Below, one piece after another: positions 1 through 8,121 of a DNA stretch of 64,000 nucleotides. The translations under genes and the position numbers were made by a program. The first letter of the stretch is position 1. Each line of letters starts with the position of its first letter. The DNA comes from Streptomyces sclerotialus (GTDB lineage Bacteria > Actinomycetota > Actinomycetes > Streptomycetales > Streptomycetaceae), in the NCBI RefSeq assembly GCF_040907265.1, contig NZ_JBFOHP010000002.1:3310501-3374500 (forward strand). The letters run 5' to 3'. Under the pieces are notes generated by a model. The model worked only from the letters and a program-made list of their open reading frames with translations. It did not search any database and was not told the DNA's origin.

Positions 1-2
1 CT

Positions 3-518
3 GAGCTGGTGGCCCTTTATGAGCAGCGGGCCGACGTACCGGTGTCGGCGTTCATCGATCTCCTCATGCAGGCACGGGAACGCATCGACATCCTGGTGTA
101 TGCGGCGATCTTCCTGCACGAAACGCATCCGCGCCTCAGTGACCTCCTCAAAGAACGGGCCGGCGAAGGGTGTGCGGTGCGCATCGCGCTGGGTGACGCA
201 GACAGTGAGCACATCCGGCAACGGGGTGAGGAAGAGAAGTTCGGGCACGGCATCGAGTCGCGGTGCCGGCTGGCTCTCATGCACTACCGCCCGCTGGCCG
301 CAGAGGCCGGAATCGAGGTCCGCACCCATCGGACGACTCTCCACAACAGCATCTATCGGGCGGACGACGAGGTGCTCGTCAATGCGCATGTGCGGGGAGT
401 CAATGCTTACGCGGCTCCTGTCTGGCATCCGCGTCGGTCCGACGGCGGCCGGATGTTCCGGACGTACGCCGAGAGCTTCGAGGCTGTGTGGGAGACCGCG
501 CGGCCGGTCAGGGAGTGA
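3..518 (+). CDS. C-terminal part of XRE-family transcriptional regulator (5' end outside window)
   Basis: The frame is open to the left edge (reading ...EL-VALYEQR), so only the last ~172 residues are present. The text resembles the C-terminal domain that follows an N-terminal XRE helix-turn-helix in a large Streptomyces family: a VALYxxR opening, then a segment on detecting or binding a ligand (IDILVYAAIFLHE, RTHRTTLHNSIYRADDEVLVNAHVRG) with a phospholipase-D-like look. The DNA-binding half cannot be seen, so the family call is inference from the C-terminal half. The stop codon lies 8 bases before the ATG of the Nudix gene, and GGGAG (511-515) just before that stop would serve as its ribosome binding site, so the two are probably one operon. 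Such regulator/Nudix pairs are common in Streptomyces. Confidence 0.7.
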   Translation, partial: ELVALYEQRADVPVSAFIDLLMQARERIDILVYAAIFLHETHPRLSDLLKERAGEGCAVRIALGDADSEHIRQRGEEEKFGHGIESRCRLALMHYRPLAAEAGIEVRTHRTTLHNSIYRADDEVLVNAHVRGVNAYAAPVWHPRRSDGGRMFRTYAESFEAVWETARPVRE

Positions 519-525
519 GAGACGC

Positions 526-934
526 ATGGCTCGTACCGAGTACTACGACGATCCCGACGCTCCGAAACCGAACCGCCTGGTGGTGGCCGCCTCAGCCGTG
601 GTGACCGATGACGCGGGCCGGATTCTGCTGCAGAAGCGGGCCGACAGTGGATTGTGGGCCCTGCCCGGTGGGGCTGGATGTGGAGATCACTGGGCTCGTC
701 GGTACGTACACCGATCCGCGGCATGTGATCGCGTACAGCGATGGAAAGGCGCGGCGGCAGTTTGCTGCCGTGTTCACGGCTCGTGTGGTGGGTGGAGAGC
801 TCGCGATGTCGGACGAGTCCACCGAGCTGCGCTGGGCCGGCCGTGAGGAGATCGCGCAGTTGCCCATGCACCGTACGCAGCGCCTTCGGCTGCTCCACTG
901 CCTGGAAGAGCGGAGGTCACCCTATCTGGGGTGA
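526..934 (+). pseudogene. Nudix hydrolase, broken: Nudix box deleted and frame shifted
   Basis: The ATG at 526 opens a typical Nudix N-terminus (RLVVAASAVVTDDAGRILL, QKRADSGLWALPGG). The frame then breaks at about 670-680. The next frame continues the family's second half (GLDVEITGLVGTYTDPRHVI, FTARVVGGELAMSDESTELR) and ends at 934. What should lie between LPGG and GLDVE is the catalytic Nudix box (GX5EX7REUXEEXGU), and it is absent. If about 20 codons are missing, the deletion is about 62 bases, not a multiple of three. The short G-rich runs that would flank the intact box look like the deletion endpoints. The product could neither bind metal nor hydrolyse nucleoside diphosphates. A sequencing or assembly error is the alternative. 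The gene sits 8 bases behind the regulator fragment. Confidence 0.8.
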
Positions 935-940
935 CCTCCG
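911..940 (+). terminator. Hairpin overlapping the end of the Nudix gene
   Basis: A perfect 12-bp inverted repeat (CGGAGGTCACCC at 911-922, GGGTGACCTCCG at 929-940) with a 6-base loop spans the stop codon. There is no U-run, as is usual in Streptomyces. It probably ends the regulator/Nudix transcript. Confidence 0.7.
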
Positions 941-1016
941 GTGACCGGACATGACCGGCGGCCGATCGCGGTACCCGTCGGCTGGACGATCTGTTGTCGG
1001 CCGGGAGGAGTGACCG

Positions 1017-1199
1017 GTGGGTGAGACGTACGGGCCTGGTGGGTCCAGTAGCGACGCCGTGGAGGGTGTCGACGAGGACGAGCTGGAGAAGCCGGACAAG
1101 GACCGGCGTGAGACGGAGGTCGCCCAGGAGATGGCCGGGGAGGACCCGCATCACCCGACGGCCGGTCCGCACGCCGAGGGCGGCGCGGAGGGTGGTTGA
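1017..1199 (+). CDS. Small acidic hypothetical protein (60 aa)
   Basis: The GTG at 1017 is preceded by GGGAGGAG (1003-1010) at good spacing, which decides the start. The product is short, hydrophilic and very acidic (DEDELEKPDKDRRETEV), with a Gly/Ala/His-rich end (AGPHAEGGAEGG). It has no signal peptide, membrane segment or cysteine. Similar short disordered proteins are annotated as hypothetical in many Streptomyces. No function can be assigned. It follows the Nudix hairpin and converges on the molybdenum-subunit gene, leaving about 40 bases between the two stop codons. Confidence 0.55.
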   Translation: MGETYGPGGSSSDAVEGVDEDELEKPDKDRRETEVAQEMAGEDPHHPTAGPHAEGGAEGG

Positions 1200-1239
1200 C
1201 CGTTCCGCGCCGCCCCGGGCGTGACGGGTCCGCGGGCCT

Positions 1240-3573
1240 TCAGCTGAGCGGGGTGAGGGCCGCGGCCTGGGGGCGGATGGGGAGGCGGCCTATGGGCCGG
1301 CCGGTGGCCGCGCGGACGGCGGAGGCCACCGCGGCCGGGGCCGCGACGACGGGGGCCGCCGATACCGGCTTGGCACCGAAGGGGGCCACCACGTCGCGTT
1401 CCTCGATGAGCTTGACGATGCGGATGTCAGGGGCGTCGAGGGACGTGGGGAGCGGGTAGCCGGTCAGGTCGGGGTGGCGGACCAGGCCGCGGGTGGTGCG
1501 GAGGTTCTCCATCAGGGCGGCCCCCAGGCCCTGCGTGACGCCCGCCTCGATGCGCGCGCGGAGCTGGGCGGGGTTCAGTACCCGGCCGACGTCCTGGGCG
1601 ACGGACATCTCGACGACGCGGATCGTGCCGAGCTCGATGTCGACGTCCGCCACGCAGCGGATCGCGCAGAAGGCGAGGCCCACGAAGGCGTCGCCCTGGC
1701 CCGTCTCGTCGAGCGGTTCGGTGGGGTGCGGGCGGCACTGCGCCGTGGCCCACAGCTCCTTGCCGTCCAGGGCCTCGGCGACGGTGGTGCTGAGCACGCC
1801 GTCGTACGAGGTGATCTTCCCGTCGGAGATCTGGAGCAGTTCGGTGGACATGCCGAACTTGTGCGCCAGCGGCTGGAGCAGCTGGGTGCGGACCATCTTG
1901 GCGGCGCGCTCGACCGCGCCGCCCGAGACCCAGGTGTGGCGGCTGTGGCAGGCGGCGCCGGCCGACGGCTGGTCGGTGTCGACCGCCGCGACGTGCACCT
2001 CTTCGACGCCCAGGGTCTCCTGGACGATCTGCCGGGCGAGGGTGGAGAAACCCGAACCGGTCTCCACCGCCGCGCAGATGACCGTCGCCACCGAGCCGTT
2101 GACCTTGACCGTGGCCGTGGAGACCTCGTCCGCGCCCTCCGCGCCGAGCATGTGGACCATGCCGATGCCGTACCCGACTCCGCGGCGGACGGCGGACGGC
2201 TCGCCCGCGCCCTCCGGCCCGCCGGGCAGCAACCACTCCTCCTGCGGCGCGTCCTTCGGCAGGTCGGGCAGGGGGGCGTCCTTCACCGCCTGGAGCAGTT
2301 CGGCGACCGGCGCGGGGCAGGTCACGGTCTGGGACGTGGGCAGGATGTCGCCGGTGGCCATGACGTTGCGCAGCCGGAGCTCGGCCGGGTCCAGGCCCAG
2401 CTTCGCCGCCAGCTTGTCCATCTGGCCCTCGTACGCGGCGCAGACCTGCATCGCGCCCTCGCCGCGCAGGTGCCCGGCGGGCGGGTTGTTCGTCCGTACG
2501 GCCCAGCCCTCCACGAAGGCGTGCGGGACGACGTAGGGGCCGCACGCGAAGGAGACGGCCGCAGCCAGCGCGTCGGCCGAGGTGTCGGCGTACGCGCCCG
2601 CGTCCATCAGGATCTGCGCCTCGACCTTCACCAACTTGCCGTCGGCGTCGGCGTGGTGGCGGTACCGGAGGATGGTCGGGTGCCGGTGGGCGTGCGAGAG
2701 GAAGGACTCCTCGCGGGTCGCGGCCAGCTTGACCGGGCAGCCGGTACGGAGGGCCAGCAGGCCCAGCGGGAGCTGAATGCCCGGATCCTCGCGGTCGGCC
2801 GTCGCACCGGGTACCCCGGTCACCACGACCTTGACCTTGTCCTGCGGCAGCCCGAAGCAGGCGGCGGCGAGGTCACGGTCGGTGTGCGGGTCGGTGGCGG
2901 CGGTGTAGATCTCCACGCCGCCGTCGGGGCGGGGCACGGCGAGCCCGGCCTCGGCACCGATGGGCGCCGGGTCCTGGCGGCCGATGCGGTACAGCCCCTC
3001 GACGACGACCTCACCGGTCGCCTCCGCGTCCCCGAAGCGCAGCGGGATGTGCCGCACGAGGTTGCCGTCCGGGTGCAACGGCTCCGCCTCGAAGGCGAGT
3101 TGCGGGTCGGTGACCGGCTCCAGCACCTCGTACTCGACGGCGATCGCGGCGGCCGCGAGCCGGGCGGTGTCGGGGTGGTCGGCGGCGATCGCGGCGATCG
3201 GCTCGCCGTGGTGGCGCACCTCGTCCTTGGCGAAGACCGGCCGGTCGGGCGTGCCGCGGCCGTGCCCGGCGTCCCCGGGCACGTCCTCGTGCGTCACGAC
3301 GGCCCGTACGCCCGGCATCTCGGCGGCCTGTCCGGTGTCGATCGACAGGATGCGGGCGCGGGGGTGCGGGGAGCGCAGGATGGCGGCCCAGAGCAGTCCC
3401 TCGGCCCACAGGTCGGCCGCGTACGGGAAGGTGCCCTGGGTCTTGGCGGGGGCGTCGGCGGACGGCAGCGAGACGCCCAGGCCGTGCGGCAGCGGCTCGG
3501 CCTCGGCGGCCGGGGCGCTGCCGGGGGCGGCCGTGACGGTGACGGAGCCGGCGCCCTCGTTCGTACCGGTCAT
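1240..3573 (-). CDS. Xanthine dehydrogenase-family molybdopterin-binding (large) subunit
   Basis: A 777-residue protein of the aldehyde oxidase/xanthine dehydrogenase family, normal length for a separate Mo subunit. Residues ~25-150 form the a/b hammerhead domain (FPYAADLWAEGLLWAAILRS). The rest is the molybdopterin-cytosine-dinucleotide-binding region (GYGIGMVHMLG, AAVETGSGFSTLARQIVQE, VTQGLGAALMENL). It would accept a substrate at the Mo centre and pass electrons through the 2Fe-2S and FAD subunits encoded upstream. Near the C-terminus the family normally reads PYGAKGVGEPP, where the Glu is the catalytic base. Here the line reads PFGAKPVSAAP, with Ala739 in the Glu position, so activity as a classical hydroxylase is doubtful. 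The ATG overlaps the stop of the 2Fe-2S gene by four bases (ATGA), implying coupled translation. The substrate is unknown. Confidence 0.9.
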   Translation of the reverse strand: MTGTNEGAGSVTVTAAPGSAPAAEAEPLPHGLGVSLPSADAPAKTQGTFPYAADLWAEGLLWAAILRSPHPRARILSIDTGQAAEMPGVRAVVTHEDVPGDAGHGRGTPDRPVFAKDEVRHHGEPIAAIAADHPDTARLAAAAIAVEYEVLEPVTDPQLAFEAEPLHPDGNLVRHIPLRFGDAEATGEVVVEGLYRIGRQDPAPIGAEAGLAVPRPDGGVEIYTAATDPHTDRDLAAACFGLPQDKVKVVVTGVPGATADREDPGIQLPLGLLALRTGCPVKLAATREESFLSHAHRHPTILRYRHHADADGKLVKVEAQILMDAGAYADTSADALAAAVSFACGPYVVPHAFVEGWAVRTNNPPAGHLRGEGAMQVCAAYEGQMDKLAAKLGLDPAELRLRNVMATGDILPTSQTVTCPAPVAELLQAVKDAPLPDLPKDAPQEEWLLPGGPEGAGEPSAVRRGVGYGIGMVHMLGAEGADEVSTATVKVNGSVATVICAAVETGSGFSTLARQIVQETLGVEEVHVAAVDTDQPSAGAACHSRHTWVSGGAVERAAKMVRTQLLQPLAHKFGMSTELLQISDGKITSYDGVLSTTVAEALDGKELWATAQCRPHPTEPLDETGQGDAFVGLAFCAIRCVADVDIELGTIRVVEMSVAQDVGRVLNPAQLRARIEAGVTQGLGAALMENLRTTRGLVRHPDLTGYPLPTSLDAPDIRIVKLIEERDVVAPFGAKPVSAAPVVAAPAAVASAVRAATGRPIGRLPIRPQAAALTPLS

Positions 3574-6500
3574 GCGAGGCCTCCCGATTGCGGGTCGGCC
3601 CCCGGGCCCTGGGTGTTCGGGTCGTGGGGGTGGTGGGGACGGTGGTGCGCGTGGGGGTCCGGGTGCGGGCCGAGGTCCGGGTCCAGGTCCTCGATCAGCG
3701 CGTCCTGGCCCCCGAGGGCGTCACGGCCGTACGAGTCATGACCGCCGAGGGCGTCGTGACCGTAGGAGTCGTGACCGGCCAGGGCGTCACGGCCGTAGGA
3801 GTCGTGCGTGGCGTACGGGTCGCCGTTGTACGCGGGCCCCTGCCCGGCGTACGGGTCGGTGGTGCCGTACGGGTCGCCGGTGAACCCCGGAGTGGCGTAC
3901 TGGTCTGCCGTGGGCACGCCTTCGGGGTACGGGGCGCCTTCGGGGTACGGGGCGCTGTCGGCGTACCCGCCTTCGGGATAGCCGCCGTCACCGTAGGTGC
4001 CGTCGGGGTACGTCCCCTCTGAGTACGTGCCCTCGGGATACGTGCCTTCGGGGTACGTCCCGTCGGCATACGTGTCGGCCGGGGCGGCGTACGACTGACC
4101 GTCACCGTACGACCGGTCTTCGCCGTGCGGGTGCTCGTCGCCGTACGAGAGGCCGTCACCGTACGACTGCTGCTCGGGGTACGCGTTCTCGGGGTGCGGC
4201 TCCGGGTGCGGCTCCCCGGCGTACTGCCCTTCCGCGTACCGGCCCTCGGTGTACCGCTCCTCGGTGTACGTGACCGGGTCGGCCGGGCCCGCCTGGTGCG
4301 GGATCCGGGCGGTCGGCTCCTGCTGTTCCGGCTCCTGTTCCTGCTCCGGCTCCTGCGGCCGGGCGTGCTCCTGGTCGTGCGCCTCGGCCGCCGCCTGGGC
4401 CGCCTCGGCACGGGCCCGGGCGACCTCCTGCACGGCGTCCAGGACGCCCCGATAGCCCGAGCACCGGCAGAGGTTGCCGCACAGCGCCTGGCGGGCCTGC
4501 AGCTCGGTGGGCGCGTGGTTGCCCTCCAGCAGGTCGTGCACGGTCATGGCCATGCCCGGTACGCAGAAGCCGCACTGCACCGCGCCGGACTTGGCGAGCG
4601 CGCACTGCACGTCGGAAGGCACGCCGTCCTTGGCCAGCCCCTCGACCGTACGGACCTCACTGCCCGCCGTGGTCGCGGCGGGCACCAGGCAGGACGCCAC
4701 GAGACGGCCGTCGACCTGTACGGAACAGGCGCCGCACTCGCCCTGGGAGCAGCCGTCCTTGGCACCCGCGAGGCCGAGCCGCTCCCGCAGGACGTAGAGC
4801 AGCGACTCGCCGATCCAGGCGTCCGTGACCGGGCGGTCGATGCCGTTCACGGCCAGGACGTAGGAGGCGCGGGGGTGCTCCAGGTCGGCGTGCGGGGCCG
4901 GGTCCACGGGAGGCGCCTCGGGTGCCGCCTCCTGGGGAGCGGCGGCGAGCGCCTCCTCGGGGGCGGTGGGGGCCTCTTCGGGGGCAGCGGTGGCTGCCTC
5001 GGGGGCGGTGGGCTCCGCGGCCTCCGGGGGCGCGTTCTCGGCCTCCTGGGGGGCCTGGGACTCCTGGCTGTCCTCGGGAATGATGTCGGTGCCGGTACCG
5101 GTACCGGCGTCGGTGTCAGCACCGGCGTCGGTGTCCGCATCGCCCCCGGCCTCGGCCTGGCTCTCCGCCTCGGTCCCGGCCTCGGCCGCGCCCTCGGCCT
5201 CGGCCCCGGTCCCGGCAGGCTCTGCCGGGGAGTCGCTCCCGGCGGGCTTCTCCGGCGCGTCGGCCTCGGCGGCCTCCGACACCTCGGGGGCCGCCTGGGG
5301 GGCCGCCTCAGGCGCCTCAGCGCCCCCCGGAGCAGCCGCCTCGGGGGCAACCCCCTCGGACACGCCCGGCTCCGGCTCATCAGAGGCAGCCGGTTCCTCG
5401 GCGGCGGCCGGTTCCTCGGCCTGAACCGTCTCCTCAGGCGCAGCCGTCTCCTCAGGCGCAGCCGTCTCCTCAGACGCAGCCGTCACCGCACCCGAAGCGG
5501 CCTCCGCCTGAGCGCCCTCAGGCCCTCCGGCAGGTTCCTCCTCGGGGCGTGTCTCGGCGCTCGCCTCCGGGGTCTCCGGCTCGCTGTCCACCGGGGCCGC
5601 CGCCCGCTCGTCCTCCGGGGCGGTTCCCGGCTCCGCGGGGGCCGACTCGGCCAGCGGCTTCGGGGTGGTGCGGCCGCCGGAGACCAGGGCGTCGGCGAGG
5701 GCGATACCGTCCGCGATGCCGCCGCCACCCGGCGTGCTGAACAGGCTCTGGTAGGAGGGCGGTTGGCTGCTCCGACCGGGGCTCGGCCACTGCTCACCCG
5801 CTACCGGCGGCACGCCGTGCGCCGCCGGGGCCTGGCCCGCGAGGCCCGGTACCGGAGCAGGCACGTCACCGGGCATCGGCCACTGCACGGCGGGAGCGGG
5901 CGCCCCCGGTGCGTCGCTCACCCCGTACGCGCCCTGCTGCATCGCACTCTGCGCGGCAGGGTGCGGCCCTACGTGGTACGGGCCGACGTGCTGCGGCCCG
6001 GCGGGCTGCGGAAGCCCCGCCCCGCCCGCGGGCCCGGCGCCGCCGCCGTCCTGGCCGTCGCCACCGCTCCGGCCCTCGCCGCCGTCCTGGTCCTCGCTGC
6101 CGGGCACCGCATCCGTACCGGGTGCAGCACCCGTACCGGGTGCAGCATCCGCATCCCGGGCCGTGTCCGCAGCCGTGTCTGTAGGCGCCGCGTCCGCCGT
6201 CGCGCCGAGGCCCGCCGCGAAGTTCCAGTGGCCGGTGGCGTCAGGGGCACCGGCGGGGGCCTGGCGGGCCTGGTCGGCCCCGTGGACCGGGTAGCCGCCG
6301 TGCGGGCCCCGGCGCTCGTCGCCGACGAGGTACTCACCGGACTCCTCCAGCACCTCGTCACCGGCCGTGGGGACCGCCCACCGGCCGGCGTCAGCGCCGA
6401 ACGTCCCGTCCGCGCCGTAGCCCGCGCCGCCGTCGAAGCCGCTGTCCGCGCCCGGCTGCCCGGTCGCGCCCGCCGCGCCCGCGACCGGCCACTCCACCGT

Positions 6501-7100
6501 GTCCGGTCCGTCGCTGTCTCCGGAGGCGCCGTTCCGGGCCCCGCCGCCGTACTGCATGGCCGCCCGGGCGTCCCCCGCCGGGTCCACGAACGGCATCGTC
6601 CACTGTCCGGTCGCCGCGGGGTCCGTGCTCGCGCCGCCCGCCGGAGCCGCGTACGGCGAGGCCGCCGCACCGGCGCCCCCGGCGCCCGCCGCGTCACCGG
6701 CGCCCGCCGCGCCGTCGCCCGCTGCCGGGAAGTGGTCCGGCGGGATGTACCCGTGTCCGGGGGCCGCGAGCGGGTCGGCGCCGGACGCGCCGTAGCCGTA
6801 ACCGGACACGCCGGCGGCGCCCGTGCCGTCCTCCGGGCCCGCGCCCGGTACGCCGTACCCGCCGTGCGCCTCACCGGTACCGGCGGCGCCCTGCGTCCCG
6901 TAGATGGCCGCGCCGTACGCGCCGGGGGCGTAACCGCCCGCGCCGTAGGCGCCCGAGCCGTACGCCCCGTTCAGCCCGTACGCCTCCAGGTCGTCGGGCA
7001 GCTGGACGAAGGCCGTGGCCTCCTGGTCGTACTCGCCCTGCGGCAGCGGCTCCCAGCCCTGTCCGTGCTGGGGCTGCCGCGGGGTGTCCCCGTCACTCAT
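3570..7100 (-). CDS. Giant 2Fe-2S subunit of the xanthine dehydrogenase-type enzyme with long disordered arms
   Basis: 1176 residues from the ATG at 7100 (MSDGDTPRQPQHGQ); the frame stays open a little further upstream but without a better start. The functional core is only about residues 744-900. It has a plant-ferredoxin-type 2Fe-2S domain (GCSQGECGACSVQVDG) and a second 2Fe-2S domain (QCGFCVPGM, CGNLCRCSGYRG), with all eight cluster cysteines intact. Ordinary homologues have 150-200 residues. The ~740 residues before the core are Gly/Ala/Tyr-rich and then Glu/Pro/Ala-rich. The ~275 after it are Tyr/Gly/Asp-rich, with repeats such as YPEGT and HDSYGRDAL. The role is electron transfer from the Mo centre to FAD; the arms may mediate assembly or condensation (inference). 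It lies between the FAD subunit (124 bases upstream) and the Mo subunit (4-base overlap). Confidence 0.88.
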   Translation of the reverse strand: MSDGDTPRQPQHGQGWEPLPQGEYDQEATAFVQLPDDLEAYGLNGAYGSGAYGAGGYAPGAYGAAIYGTQGAAGTGEAHGGYGVPGAGPEDGTGAAGVSGYGYGASGADPLAAPGHGYIPPDHFPAAGDGAAGAGDAAGAGGAGAAASPYAAPAGGASTDPAATGQWTMPFVDPAGDARAAMQYGGGARNGASGDSDGPDTVEWPVAGAAGATGQPGADSGFDGGAGYGADGTFGADAGRWAVPTAGDEVLEESGEYLVGDERRGPHGGYPVHGADQARQAPAGAPDATGHWNFAAGLGATADAAPTDTAADTARDADAAPGTGAAPGTDAVPGSEDQDGGEGRSGGDGQDGGGAGPAGGAGLPQPAGPQHVGPYHVGPHPAAQSAMQQGAYGVSDAPGAPAPAVQWPMPGDVPAPVPGLAGQAPAAHGVPPVAGEQWPSPGRSSQPPSYQSLFSTPGGGGIADGIALADALVSGGRTTPKPLAESAPAEPGTAPEDERAAAPVDSEPETPEASAETRPEEEPAGGPEGAQAEAASGAVTAASEETAAPEETAAPEETVQAEEPAAAEEPAASDEPEPGVSEGVAPEAAAPGGAEAPEAAPQAAPEVSEAAEADAPEKPAGSDSPAEPAGTGAEAEGAAEAGTEAESQAEAGGDADTDAGADTDAGTGTGTDIIPEDSQESQAPQEAENAPPEAAEPTAPEAATAAPEEAPTAPEEALAAAPQEAAPEAPPVDPAPHADLEHPRASYVLAVNGIDRPVTDAWIGESLLYVLRERLGLAGAKDGCSQGECGACSVQVDGRLVASCLVPAATTAGSEVRTVEGLAKDGVPSDVQCALAKSGAVQCGFCVPGMAMTVHDLLEGNHAPTELQARQALCGNLCRCSGYRGVLDAVQEVARARAEAAQAAAEAHDQEHARPQEPEQEQEPEQQEPTARIPHQAGPADPVTYTEERYTEGRYAEGQYAGEPHPEPHPENAYPEQQSYGDGLSYGDEHPHGEDRSYGDGQSYAAPADTYADGTYPEGTYPEGTYSEGTYPDGTYGDGGYPEGGYADSAPYPEGAPYPEGVPTADQYATPGFTGDPYGTTDPYAGQGPAYNGDPYATHDSYGRDALAGHDSYGHDALGGHDSYGRDALGGQDALIEDLDPDLGPHPDPHAHHRPHHPHDPNTQGPGADPQSGGLA
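3696..4075 (-). repeat. Protein-coding tandem repeats in the C-terminal arm of the 2Fe-2S subunit
   Basis: Two repeat blocks lie inside the coding region. One (about 3915-4075) encodes successive YPEGT/YSEGT/YPDGT units and related (A/G)PYPEG units. The other (about 3696-3815) encodes three or more copies of a ten-residue unit, G-H-D-S-Y-G-(R/H)-D-A-L. The DNA copies are near identical, so repeat number may vary between strains by slippage. Confidence 0.75.
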
Positions 7101-7224
7101 GCGCCGGCCTCGCTTCGCTCGGCTCGCTCGGCGGGCACGCATGCGCGATGCGCGCGCCTCTGGATGGATCGCTGCCGGTTCACGTCGGTTCGCTGCCCGT
7201 AGTCGGTTCGCTCGCTGCGCTCAC

Positions 7225-8121
7225 TCACGAGAGCGCCCTCCCAAGTGCTCGGCGCGCCAGTGCTGCCACCGTACGGCGCAGGTGCAGGGCGGCGGGTGGC
7301 AGGGGGGCCGCTTCCGTACCGTCCTCCGGGGGTGCGGGGTCCGGGATGCACGCGGCGGCCACGTAGTCACCGAAGGCGGTCAGCGCTTCGGGGGCCAGGC
7401 CGCGGTCGTTGTCCCAGTCGATGAGGGAGGCCACCCACTGCTCGGCCTCCAGCGGGCGCAGCGGCATCATCGCGACCGCGCCGACCGCACAGCGCACGCC
7501 CCGGCGTGCGGGATCGAGGACCAGCGCGACGGATGCGGCCGCGCGCCCCGGGCCCGTCCGCCCGGTGGCCTTGAGGAAGGTCTGGGGCGCGTGCAGCAGC
7601 GGTACGCGCACGAAGCCGACGATCTCACCGGGGCGCAGCATCTCCATGCCGGCGAGCAGATGGCTGACCGGGACCTCACGGCGGGCACCGCCGGGGCCCG
7701 CGATGATCACGGTGGCTTCGAGGGCGGCGAGGACCGGGAGGGTGTCGCCGGTCGGCGCGGCCGTGACGATGTTGCCGCCGAGCGTCCCGGCGTTGCGGAT
7801 CTGCGGCGGTCCGGCGGCCCGGGCCGCCGCGGCGAGGCCGGGGATCAGGGCCGCGAAGTCGGGGCGCCCCATACGGGCGAGGGTGAGCCCCGCACCGAGC
7901 AGCGCATGGCCGTCCTGGTACTGCCAGCCGCGGATCTCACTGATCCGGTTCAGGCCGACCAGTGCCGCCGGGCGCAGCAGCCCGGAGTTGACGGCGGCCA
8001 TCAGATCGGTGCCACCGGCCACCGGCACGGCGGCGGGCATGGCGGCCAGCGCCGCCACGGCCTCGTCGAGCGAGGCCGGCAACGTCACGGAATGCGACGC
8101 CTGCGGTGCGTGCGTGGTCAA
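7225..8121 (-). CDS. FAD-binding subunit of the xanthine dehydrogenase-type enzyme
   Basis: A 298-residue FAD-binding domain protein of the CO dehydrogenase/xanthine dehydrogenase medium-subunit family. It has the flavin pyrophosphate loop AVPVAGGTDLM and the second loop AGTLGGNIVTAAPTGDTLP, followed by the C-terminal CO_deh_flav domain (FLKATGRTGPGRAAASVALVL). The best start is the TTG at 8121 (LTTHAPQASHSVTLP), with GGGGAAGGGG about 8 bases upstream and agreement with the usual family N-terminus. The frame extends to 8211 with poorly conserved residues. It is first in the FAD-FeS-Mo operon and would hand electrons to NAD+, O2 or another acceptor. The 124-base gap to the FeS gene consists of short gcgagcgaac-like sequence repeats. 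Confidence 0.88.
   Translation of the reverse strand: MTTHAPQASHSVTLPASLDEAVAALAAMPAAVPVAGGTDLMAAVNSGLLRPAALVGLNRISEIRGWQYQDGHALLGAGLTLARMGRPDFAALIPGLAAAARAAGPPQIRNAGTLGGNIVTAAPTGDTLPVLAALEATVIIAGPGGARREVPVSHLLAGMEMLRPGEIVGFVRVPLLHAPQTFLKATGRTGPGRAAASVALVLDPARRGVRCAVGAVAMMPLRPLEAEQWVASLIDWDNDRGLAPEALTAFGDYVAAACIPDPAPPEDGTEAAPLPPAALHLRRTVAALARRALGRALS

Noticed and set aside
4125..7202. A 1025-codon open frame on the plus strand opposite the 2Fe-2S subunit gene
   Set aside because: It is the antisense shadow of a very GC-rich, low-complexity gene; the reverse strand encodes both ferredoxin domains and fits the operon.
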